Shown here: positions 33,669 through 41,259 of the stretch, one piece after another
Layout: every line of letters starts with the position of its first letter
How positions within the stretch are numbered: the stretch's first letter is position 1
Source: an uncultured Bacteroidota bacterium
GTDB lineage: Bacteria; Bacteroidota; Bacteroidia; Bacteroidales; FEN-979
Length of the DNA: 43,959 nt
Assembly (NCBI GenBank): GCA_937900965.1
Contig: CALCGJ010000290.1
Span: 1 to 43,959, forward strand
Reading direction: 5' to 3'
Position numbers and translations under genes: made by a program
Notes under the pieces: generated by a model
The model's input: the letters and a program-made list of their open reading frames with translations, nothing else
Told to the model about the DNA's origin: nothing
The model's database searches: none

Positions 33669-35441
33669 TTATTTTATCAGGATTTTCCTGACCGTGGTCC
33701 CTTCTGAGGTCTGCCATGCAACCAAAATCATTCCTGCATTCAGTCCCTGTATATCCAGATCTATGATCCCGTCAATGGGAGGCAATGGCTGTATCTTCAG
33801 GAAGCGTCCGGTGATATCATAGAATAGTATTCTGCTGGGTTCGTTCATCGTACCTTTCATAAACAGGGCATCTTCCACAGGATTTGGAAACAAGACCATT
33901 TCAGGACCTTTTTTCCGGGCATCTACACTGCTAATGCCATCCCATACAACGAACTGACCCATCATCCCATTGTCTTCATGAGGCAGAATGTGGCAGTGAT
34001 ACATGTAGGCATTCATGGAAGCAATGGGAGTCCCCCAATCCAGGAATTGGGTTATGAACCGTAGTTTCCAGCCTGGCCTGACCAATACATTGTCTTTTGG
34101 CCCTTTGAATTCATCAGGCATATCAATGTAACCACCTGAAATGCTGTCCCAAATATCCAGGATATAGAACCCTATATCGTGCATGTGAAAAGGATGTGAG
34201 AGATTCGTGCGGTTATGAATGGTCCAAATTTCCGTAGCTCCCAGTAGCACAGTGTCGTTAATGTAAGTCATATCGAAGTTTTTATGATCGATAGTGAAGG
34301 GGGTACTATTCCCCGGGTTTAAATTACCATAGAAGGTCTTGGTTCTGCGTCTGGATGTCAGGTTTGTATCAGGGATCTCCAGGGGTGGGAAGATTGACGG
34401 GATCGAAACAATTGGATTGGGTGAGGGCGCATCTACAACTATCATCATAAACGTTGTGGCAGCACTTCCATGGAGGTTTGCACTTCCAATCGTATTATCT
34501 GGTATTGAGCGGGCATAGTTCATCAAATAAAGGGTATCTCCTTCCCTGTTATTCAGATCCAGGACCCATTCAGTACGGACTCCGGCGCCCATAAGTACAG
34601 AATCCATGGGGAACGGTGCTGCCGTAAATCCGGCATCCGTGGCGACCAGGATAAAAGGTTCAGCCTGCTTCAGGTTATTACCAAGGCCTAAATAGTAGGC
34701 AAATTTGCCTGAGCCATTCAAAACCCTGAAACGAACCATTTGTGCGGGTACATGAAAGTAAGGCAGCATAACCCCATTGATCAGGGTAACATTGCCATTG
34801 CTCCCTGATGTATCTATCACTGTCACCCCGTTGACTTTCTTAAAATGCCGTTCCTGGATGATGATCGGGAAATCATCGATGCCATAGGTATGAGGCAACT
34901 TCACGTACAGGCTGTCTGTCAGGTCTTCCACATAGATCAATCCGGCCATACCCATCTCCGTTTGTTCGTAACTGTGTCCGTGTACATGAGGATGATACCA
35001 CATGGTTGCTGGTTTATCCAGAATAGGAAAATCGATGCTCCAGGTTGAATCCGACTTGACCGGCTCGTGGGGGTTGCCATCAGCCAGGGCAGGTACATGA
35101 GCTCCGTGCCAGTGAACTGTGATCACCTGAGGGAGGTTATTTTTCACATTGGTATGCGTGTTTACTCCATATTCCCAAACGATTGAGGGTCCAAGAAAGG
35201 TATTGGATGTACTGTCTTTGTGATTAAACGCAAAGGTCTTCACAAGAGTGTTTAACGTATCCGTTCCGTTTGGATTAAAATTGTGGTATAATGTATCAAC
35301 CCGCAGCTCAATGGAATCGCTGTGTATCCTGTAAGGAATAGGCAAGGGGTTAATATAGGTCTGACCAACCAGGTTTGCGGTACCTGACAGACAAATCAGT
35401 GATAAAACCACATTCAGGTAATTAGTGTAAAGTTTTTTCAT
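33669..35441 (-). CDS. Multicopper oxidase with T9SS sorting domain
   Basis: A 590-residue secreted enzyme from ATG 35441 (MKKLYTNYLNVVLSLICLSG); the track start 204 bp upstream passes through the promoter and is wrong. All four copper-binding motifs are present: HWHGAH and WYHPHVHGHS in the first cupredoxin domain, LSHPFHMHD and YHCHILPHEDNGMM in the last. The final methionine fits a type 1 site with axial Met. The middle domain is a typical cupredoxin_2. The last ~80 residues are a T9SS sorting domain (LFPNPVEDALF ... ILIK), so the enzyme should be exported to the cell surface. Substrate (Cu(I), Mn(II), phenolics or another) is unknown. Confidence 0.93.
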   Translation of the reverse strand: MKKLYTNYLNVVLSLICLSGTANLVGQTYINPLPIPYRIHSDSIELRVDTLYHNFNPNGTDTLNTLVKTFAFNHKDSTSNTFLGPSIVWEYGVNTHTNVKNNLPQVITVHWHGAHVPALADGNPHEPVKSDSTWSIDFPILDKPATMWYHPHVHGHSYEQTEMGMAGLIYVEDLTDSLYVKLPHTYGIDDFPIIIQERHFKKVNGVTVIDTSGSNGNVTLINGVMLPYFHVPAQMVRFRVLNGSGKFAYYLGLGNNLKQAEPFILVATDAGFTAAPFPMDSVLMGAGVRTEWVLDLNNREGDTLYLMNYARSIPDNTIGSANLHGSAATTFMMIVVDAPSPNPIVSIPSIFPPLEIPDTNLTSRRRTKTFYGNLNPGNSTPFTIDHKNFDMTYINDTVLLGATEIWTIHNRTNLSHPFHMHDIGFYILDIWDSISGGYIDMPDEFKGPKDNVLVRPGWKLRFITQFLDWGTPIASMNAYMYHCHILPHEDNGMMGQFVVWDGISSVDARKKGPEMVLFPNPVEDALFMKGTMNEPSRILFYDITGRFLKIQPLPPIDGIIDLDIQGLNAGMILVAWQTSEGTTVRKILIK

Positions 35442-35465
35442 GACGTTGTACTTAGTTTTAGTGCA

Positions 35466-35496
35466 CAAAGATAATCTTATTTTGTCTAATTCCAAA
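35466..35496 (-). promoter_or_regulatory. Consensus promoter of the multicopper oxidase gene
   Basis: On the minus strand TTTG (35496-35493) and TATCTTTG (35473-35466) are separated by 19 bp, a full consensus match, 25 bp before the ATG at 35441. Confidence 0.7.
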
Positions 35497-35583
35497 TATA
35501 TTTCATTGAATATGAGTCTGTTAAAAATATAACATTCATTTTTTGTGTTGTTTTTACCGGATATGAAACCCACGAGATATTTG

Positions 35584-35591
35584 TATCTTTG
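35584..35591 (+). promoter_or_regulatory. Putative -7 element of the gene at 35614
   Basis: TATCTTTG fits TAnnTTTG 22 bp before the ATG. No TTTG at the -33 distance. Confidence 0.45.
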
Positions 35592-35613
35592 GTAAGATTT
35601 AACCAGATGGAGT

Positions 35614-37050
35614 ATGGAAAGTGATATCCTGAGCACCAATCGCAAAGCATTAAGAATAAATTTAGATTCATCGATTTACGGTACTATAGCTGAAATTGGG
35701 GGAGGCCAGGAGGTGGCTCGCCAGTTTTTTCAGGCTGGAGGCGCTTCCGGCACCGTTGCAAAATCCATTTCTGCTTACGATAAATTATTCAGTGATAAGC
35801 TCTACAATAAGAATAAGCCGGGTAAATATGTTTCTGAAGGCAGGCTATGCAAAATGCTGGATGCCGAGTACACTGAACTTGTCAGCCTCCTGACGGAGCA
35901 GCGGGAGATTCCATCAAAATACTTTGCTTTTGCCAATACAGTGACTACGCTCAATTTCAACAAGGATAACTACAGCCATGGCTGGATGGGGATGCGTTTT
36001 CAATATAATCCCGGTCCTGATCCCAATGAAGTATTACTCCATGTGCACCTGCTGGAGCAGGATACCCTGCTTCAGCAGCAAACTCTTGGTATTCTTGGTG
36101 TAAACCTGATCTTCGCCTGTCACAACTTTATAAAAAATCCAGTTGATTTCATCCTCTCCCTGATGGATAACATCTCCAGGGATCGGATTGAGATCACCAT
36201 GATGCGTATGCGTGGACCGGATCTCGATTATGTTGACAACAGGTTGCTTGGAGTCCAGCTGGTGAAGAACGGCATGACATCAGCAATGATCTTTGACCGG
36301 AGGGGAGAGGTTCAGCAACCTTCCGATATGCTTTATAAAAAAAATGTCTTGCTCTTCAGAGGGGCATTCCGTCCCATTCATTACGTGGGATTCGATATGT
36401 TGAAGTCCAGTTACCGGATCTTCAAGCGGGATGAAGATTATGACCGCGACAACACCATGGCCCTATGCGAAATATCTGTCAACAACCTGTTAAGAAAGGG
36501 GGAAATTGATGAACGTGATTTTCTGGAACGTGTCGATCTGCTGAACGGAATGGGGCAAAATGTAATGATTTCGAAATTCAAAGAGTATTACAAACTTGTC
36601 AGCTATTTTTCACAGTTTGCTTTAAAGAACCTGAGGATTGTCATTGGTGTCCCGGCATTCATGAATATAATCAATGATAAGTACTATTCCGATCTGAGGG
36701 GAGGGATTCTGGAAGCATTTGGACAAATCTTTGTGGAAAACATGAAGGTTTATATTTACCCAACCATTCCATCGGTTTCAATTGATACCAGGGAAGCCGT
36801 CGGAGAACTCCTGACCTCAAAAGATATCCTCCTGTCAAAAGAGCAGCAAGGCCTGTATCAATACCTTGTAACGAACAGGAAGATCATTGATATTACCAAC
36901 GTTAAGAAGGAGTGGTTATATATCAGTTCTGCCAATGTTTTGAGAATGATCCGCGAAGCTGAACCCGGGTGGGAGAAAATGGTTCCCAACTATATTGAAA
37001 AGGAGATCAGGGAGAAGGGGTTGTTCGGATACAAGCCCAAAGCTACTTGA
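35614..37050 (+). CDS. Conserved Bacteroidota protein (often called nicotinate-nucleotide adenylyltransferase)
   Basis: A 478-residue soluble protein. Conserved stretches as I know them from this family are LSTNRKALRINLDSSIYGT, AEIGGGQEVARQFFQAGGAS, GTVAKSISAYD and PDLDYVDNRLLGVQLVKNGM, with LLNGMGQNVMISKFKEYYKL near residue 305. Databases frequently label it nicotinamide/nicotinate-nucleotide adenylyltransferase, but I see neither the HxGH nor the ISSTxxR motif of that superfamily, so the label is doubtful. No signal peptide or membrane helix. It stands alone, divergent from the multicopper oxidase and upstream of a T9SS cargo gene. Function unknown. Confidence 0.8.
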   Translation: MESDILSTNRKALRINLDSSIYGTIAEIGGGQEVARQFFQAGGASGTVAKSISAYDKLFSDKLYNKNKPGKYVSEGRLCKMLDAEYTELVSLLTEQREIPSKYFAFANTVTTLNFNKDNYSHGWMGMRFQYNPGPDPNEVLLHVHLLEQDTLLQQQTLGILGVNLIFACHNFIKNPVDFILSLMDNISRDRIEITMMRMRGPDLDYVDNRLLGVQLVKNGMTSAMIFDRRGEVQQPSDMLYKKNVLLFRGAFRPIHYVGFDMLKSSYRIFKRDEDYDRDNTMALCEISVNNLLRKGEIDERDFLERVDLLNGMGQNVMISKFKEYYKLVSYFSQFALKNLRIVIGVPAFMNIINDKYYSDLRGGILEAFGQIFVENMKVYIYPTIPSVSIDTREAVGELLTSKDILLSKEQQGLYQYLVTNRKIIDITNVKKEWLYISSANVLRMIREAEPGWEKMVPNYIEKEIREKGLFGYKPKAT

Positions 37051-37108
37051 CTTATAGTAATCGTTTTTGTATATTGCAACCTGACATTTGATATAAAACC
37101 TCAATATC

Positions 37109-38848
37109 ATGAAACGATTGATCGTTTGCCTATGCCTCCTGATTCCTGCAATTACCTATTGTCAGATTATCCATGTGCCGGGGACCTATCCCACCATTCA
37201 ACAGGGTATTGATGCAGCGGAAGAGTCCGATACAATCCTGGTGGATGTTGGCACCTATCATGAAAATATTGTCATCTCCGGGAAGCGAATAGTGGTAGGT
37301 TCAAAATTTTTAATTACCGGGGATACGTCATATATATCTCAGACCATCATTAATGGAACACAGCAGGGATCTGTAGTTACTTTTGGTCCTGAAGAGATAC
37401 TGGATACCCAATTTTCAGGATTCACTATTACCAATGGGAGTGGAAATACAGGTGGTATGGGTGGAGGCATCTTACTTACAGCCGCCAGACCTATATTAAC
37501 TAACCTGGTTATTTCATCAAATTCGGCTAATCGGGGAGGAGGCATCTCTAACGTAAACAGTTCCACATTAAATCTGAGTCATTCAAGAATAATTAACAAT
37601 TCTGCTTCGCTAAAGGGAGGAGGAATTTATTCTCATATTTCAAATTTGTTTGTTAATGATTGTGAATTCATTCAGAACAACGCAACCAGTCAGGGAGGAG
37701 GTGCCATTATTTTCGAAGTAAGTGAAAATTATGATCACACACTTCATGTCCAAATCCGGTCTTCCAGTTTCATCCAGAATATATGCAGCCAAAATGCCTC
37801 AGGAGGTGTGTCGATCAAGCAAACCGGGGAGGCAAATGAAATTGTTGTCAAAATTTCAGGGTGTACATTTGAGGAAAATCTCAGTAAAGGGAATAATTCA
37901 TTGCTGATAAGTGGGGCTCAAGCAAGAGTGGACATTCAAAATTGTTCATTTACCAATAATGAAGCTGAACAATACTGCGCAGGTGCCGCTTTTCTCCAGA
38001 ACGCACACGGTAGGGTTGTAGGTTCCCTCTTTGCAAATAACAGGGCCGCAACAGGAGGCGGAGACTGGAACTCAGGAGGAGCTACAGTCTGGGGAGGAGC
38101 TCAAATTGATTTTATTAATTGTGCTTTTATTGAAAACGAAGCCAGTTATGGAGCAGGATTGACGGTAGGCGGAGGAGGCACTGCAAATTTAGGTAATTGC
38201 ATTTTTTGGGGTAATACGAATGATCAGATAGCCCTGGTTGATTTTAATGATATTGGAGGAAACATTGACATCGGGTTCAGCAATATTCAGTATGGCATTG
38301 ATTCCATTTCGGTGACGCCAAATTCCTATCTGTTTTGGGGCGAAGAAAACATGGATGTTGATCCTCTGTTTGTGGGTGAAGGTGATCACCCCTACTCCCT
38401 GGATAAACATTCACCATGTATCGATGCCGGGACTCCGGATACAAATAGTTTGAATTTACCGCAATACGATTTGATTGGAAACTGGCGGGTTTGGGATGGG
38501 GATAGCAATGGTGTGGCAATTATTGATATGGGACCCTATGAGTATGGTCCAAGTCTTCTGGGTATTGATCCCACTGAGATAGACAAGCCAACATTATCCT
38601 GCCTTACTGTTTACCCCAACCCCTTTTCATCCTCCACAACCATAGAGTATAAACTGGCTCATCCGGCGAAAGTAATAATCATTTTTTATAACCAGCTGGG
38701 GAGACAGGTGGAAATAATTGAAGCATACCAATTAAAGGGTTTACAGAAGATGGTGTGGGCTCCGGCCAACCTGTCGGATGGCATTTACTTCTACAGGTTC
38801 AAAGCTGGCGAACAAATGGCATCGGGTAAGTTGGTGTTGAAGAGGTGA
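37109..38848 (+). CDS. Right-handed beta-helix secreted protein, T9SS cargo
   Basis: A 579-residue protein. A signal peptide (KRLIVCLCLLIPAITYC) is followed by IIHVPGTYPTIQQGIDAAEE, the usual start of pectate-lyase-like beta-helices, then about ten coils rich in asparagine and glycine (ILTNLVISSNSANRGGGISN, NDCEFIQNNATSQGGGAIIF). A DPLFV ... PCIDAGTPDT segment closes the helix. The last ~80 residues are a type A T9SS sorting domain (VYPNPFSSSTTIEY ... GIYFYRFKAGEQMASGKLVL). No catalytic residues of polysaccharide lyases can be recognised, so binding or adhesion is as likely as catalysis. Confidence 0.87.
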   Translation: MKRLIVCLCLLIPAITYCQIIHVPGTYPTIQQGIDAAEESDTILVDVGTYHENIVISGKRIVVGSKFLITGDTSYISQTIINGTQQGSVVTFGPEEILDTQFSGFTITNGSGNTGGMGGGILLTAARPILTNLVISSNSANRGGGISNVNSSTLNLSHSRIINNSASLKGGGIYSHISNLFVNDCEFIQNNATSQGGGAIIFEVSENYDHTLHVQIRSSSFIQNICSQNASGGVSIKQTGEANEIVVKISGCTFEENLSKGNNSLLISGAQARVDIQNCSFTNNEAEQYCAGAAFLQNAHGRVVGSLFANNRAATGGGDWNSGGATVWGGAQIDFINCAFIENEASYGAGLTVGGGGTANLGNCIFWGNTNDQIALVDFNDIGGNIDIGFSNIQYGIDSISVTPNSYLFWGEENMDVDPLFVGEGDHPYSLDKHSPCIDAGTPDTNSLNLPQYDLIGNWRVWDGDSNGVAIIDMGPYEYGPSLLGIDPTEIDKPTLSCLTVYPNPFSSSTTIEYKLAHPAKVIIIFYNQLGRQVEIIEAYQLKGLQKMVWAPANLSDGIYFYRFKAGEQMASGKLVLKR

Positions 38849-38888
38849 ACTTCTTCATCGTTACATCCTCATAGGGATAGTCTTCCAT

Positions 38889-38912
38889 TGGTAATAAGTT
38901 TTCCCATTACCA
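38889..38912 (+). terminator. Inverted repeat after the beta-helix gene
   Basis: TGGTAAT-N10-ATTACCA, 7-bp perfect arms, 40 bp after the stop codon. The T-tract is missing, so a terminator role is tentative. The rest of 38849-39051 shows no gene. Confidence 0.35.
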
Positions 38913-39051
38913 GGGTGTTCATAACCGTATATGAATGGCCTGTTTTTGCACTCAATCTTCGTGTTTTATGAAGGGAAGGATCAGGAATAAAAAATCTTGA
39001 AAAAAAGTTTTAGATATTCTTATAGAAGCTTTTCATTATGGACCCGATGGC

Positions 39052-39393
39052 ATGGATATTTTCCTGGGCAACTATTCTCCCGATGATCAACGCAATGGAA
39101 GTCTCTTTTTATCCAAAGCAACTTTTCATTCTCCGGATTCTGATGGCCAGATTCCTGTTTCCGCTGAAAATGTAAACATTAATGGAGATAACATGTCATG
39201 GTGGATTGATAAAAACACCTATTTCCTCACAAAGAGGTCAATCTCCACAACATTTAAAGGAGGTAACATTGAATTTACCGCAACGTACAAATATATCCCC
39301 GGGGGTATCAACTATATGGCATATGCAGAGCTCCTTATCCCGGCAAAAAACCTCATCGTCAGGATCCATTACTTTGATTACAAGAAAAATTAG
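39052..39393 (+). CDS. Hypothetical protein, possibly a gene fragment
   Basis: A 113-residue frame from ATG 39052 (MDIFLGNYSPDDQRNGSLF). Composition is protein-like, with beta-strand patterns (TTFKGGNIEFTATYKYI, AYAELLIPAKNLIVRIHYFD). The frame stays open upstream for 17 more codons (VLDILIEAFHYGPDG), also protein-like but with no start codon before a TGA at 38998, which suggests either a non-standard start or the tail of a larger decayed gene. No family recognised. It runs toward the START-like gene tail to tail. Confidence 0.45.
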   Translation: MDIFLGNYSPDDQRNGSLFLSKATFHSPDSDGQIPVSAENVNINGDNMSWWIDKNTYFLTKRSISTTFKGGNIEFTATYKYIPGGINYMAYAELLIPAKNLIVRIHYFDYKKN

Positions 39394-39401
39394 GATTGAA
39401 G

Positions 39402-39926
39402 CTACTCAGTGGCTTTCTCGATTAACCGTTTGACAATGCCGGCGGGGCCCTCCGGGAACCAGGTGTTGATCATCCATTTCGGGGCATTCCCCACAGGCGA
39501 GAAGGTGACCGTCAGGATGAGTTTGGTTTTTCCGTTGCCGATATACTCAAAGTCAAACAGGGCATCATAGAGAGTCATCCTCCCGGCATCCGTTCGCTTA
39601 TAGGCATCCGGTTCTGCGGTTGCCTGCACCCGCAATCCTTTCTCGCCGTCCTTTTCCACTCGCATCCGGTGCACCAGGTCGTTGTCAGGCATCGGCCAGG
39701 GTGAGTCAAAAAAAAGATATATGATCCATTCATTGTCGTTGATCCGTTTGATCTCTTTACTTAACTCATTGTTTTCCCAAATGTAAATGTAGTTTTCACT
39801 GCTACGCAAGAATTTTTCCGCATTGTCAAGGGTAATATCGCCTGTGATCTCAGCAATGTAATAGATGATCTTGATATCTTCCCCGCTGGCATCTTTCGCG
39901 CTGACTACCTCACTCTTTATCTTCAC
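39402..39926 (-). CDS. START-like domain protein lacking a clear start
   Basis: A 174-residue frame beginning at GTG 39926. The body matches the START-domain protein at 23608..24216: DSPWPMPDNDLVHRMRV corresponds to VPWPLQDRDLC, and the end GIVKRLIEKATE to its last helix. The frame stays open upstream to 39989 and reads SQNRNWNEEISKDGLVKI there, the expected start of a mature START protein, but no ATG exists between the neighbouring gene and this point, so a signal peptide is missing. The gene may have lost its 5' end or use a rare start. Ligand and function unknown. Confidence 0.65.
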   Translation of the reverse strand: MKIKSEVVSAKDASGEDIKIIYYIAEITGDITLDNAEKFLRSSENYIYIWENNELSKEIKRINDNEWIIYLFFDSPWPMPDNDLVHRMRVEKDGEKGLRVQATAEPDAYKRTDAGRMTLYDALFDFEYIGNGKTKLILTVTFSPVGNAPKWMINTWFPEGPAGIVKRLIEKATE

Positions 39927-40034
39927 CAGGCCATCTTTGGATATCTCTTCATTCCAGTTTCGGTTTTGCGAAAGAGTATGAAATCGGATTTATTTCTGTT
40001 TGCCAAGTTAAGAAAATCGAAGAGAACCCGTGGA

Positions 40035-41099
40035 TCAATTCAACGGTGGGATCGCAAACTTAGGTGTTGTGGCCCCATTGGCTGCATAGAGTCCCCAGTG
40101 TGGGCCGATACCGAAAGGTTCTGCTGTCTTCCAGGGCTCGTCAAACATCGAGAACCAAAGTGTATTGTAGGATTTGTTGTAGATGTTCTGGCCGTTGATC
40201 CAGTTAAGGGTAGCAGTGAAATGGATTCGTTGGTTGTTTACATTCTCCATGCTGGGATCGTTCCCACCGCTGGGCCAGCCTATTTCTCCGATAACCACAT
40301 CAATGCCCTGTGCCTCCGCCTGTGCCATTCCGTTGTCGTGCGACCACTGCATGTTTCCAGCAAGACCTGAAGGATTATTCTGACTGTTGTATTTCTGTCC
40401 GTAATAGGGGTAGATGGTCATGAAAATAACACGATCACCCTGCCCGTTCAGGCTTAAACACTTCTGCATGATCATTGGACATCCGTGACTGTCGCCCATA
40501 CCATTGGGAAGTCCTCCTGTTCCGGTGATACACGAAGTGACCGAAACAGAGGTAAGACCCGCAGCGTTGAGTTTTTGTTTTGCATACTCCATGTACCCTG
40601 CAACTGTCCCGTCAGCAACGTAATTGGGCCCATTGAGATTGGTTTCGTTGCCGACAACGAGCGCCGTTACCGCAATAGGATTTACGCTCGCACTGCTTAC
40701 GGCAAGATCGATATCGGCTTTGGTCCTGGTGGCATCATTCGTGTAACAGTGAATACCAACCGCAACTTCAATACCTCGGGATGCCGCTTCGGGAATAACC
40801 TGGTCCAGTCCGTTCGAAACTGTATAGGTACGGATGAAATTGAAGTTTTTCGCAATCAGCGTCAGATCAGCCTGGATCTGAGAAAGGGGCACCTGTGTAC
40901 CGGGATTCTGTCCGTTGAAATGAAATGGACCGTAATTGACACCCATGTGTGCCTTTGCCGCAAAGATATCGTGTGATGGTTCTTTAGGCATGGGTAAAAC
41001 AAGCGATGTATTGTCAGACTGCTTTTTGGTACAGCCTGCCATAACAGCCATCAATGCAATGATCGCTGTGTAAAAAATGACATGTCTTTTTGTCTTCAT
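40035..41099 (-). CDS. Glycoside hydrolase family 17-like lipoprotein
   Basis: A 354-residue protein with a lipoprotein signal (FYTAIIALMAVMAGC, Cys22), so it is membrane anchored after export. The catalytic domain begins HMGVNYGPFHFNG and shows the GH17 TIM-barrel landmarks: VVGNETNLN with the acid/base glutamate, MTIYPYYG, and VVIGEIGWPSGG with the nucleophile glutamate. Family GH17 cleaves or transfers beta-1,3-glucans, so laminarin-like or cyclic beta-glucan substrates are likely. No carbohydrate-binding module and no SusCD-like neighbours are present, so this is not a classic polysaccharide utilisation locus. Confidence 0.88.
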   Translation of the reverse strand: MKTKRHVIFYTAIIALMAVMAGCTKKQSDNTSLVLPMPKEPSHDIFAAKAHMGVNYGPFHFNGQNPGTQVPLSQIQADLTLIAKNFNFIRTYTVSNGLDQVIPEAASRGIEVAVGIHCYTNDATRTKADIDLAVSSASVNPIAVTALVVGNETNLNGPNYVADGTVAGYMEYAKQKLNAAGLTSVSVTSCITGTGGLPNGMGDSHGCPMIMQKCLSLNGQGDRVIFMTIYPYYGQKYNSQNNPSGLAGNMQWSHDNGMAQAEAQGIDVVIGEIGWPSGGNDPSMENVNNQRIHFTATLNWINGQNIYNKSYNTLWFSMFDEPWKTAEPFGIGPHWGLYAANGATTPKFAIPPLN

Positions 41100-41145
41100 C
41101 TATCCTGTATTTTTAAACGTGTTAGTAATCAGCGTTTTCATTTTT

Positions 41146-41177
41146 CAAATGTATTATATTTATTTGGACTGTACCAA
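41146..41177 (-). promoter_or_regulatory. Promoter of the GH17 gene
   Basis: On the minus strand TTG (41177-41175) and TACATTTG (41153-41146) are 21 bp apart, 47 bp before the ATG at 41099; a fair match to the Bacteroidota consensus. Confidence 0.5.
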
Positions 41178-41259
41178 AATAAAATTATAAATTTTGTTAA
41201 ATTGAAAAACCGTTCACATTTTAACGTCCAACATTTCCATACCTTTATGGCAAAAAAAA

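Noticed and set aside
35614-37050. NadD/NadM-type adenylyltransferase
   Set aside because: The HxGH and ISSTxxR motifs are not visible; the name is kept only as a frequent database label.
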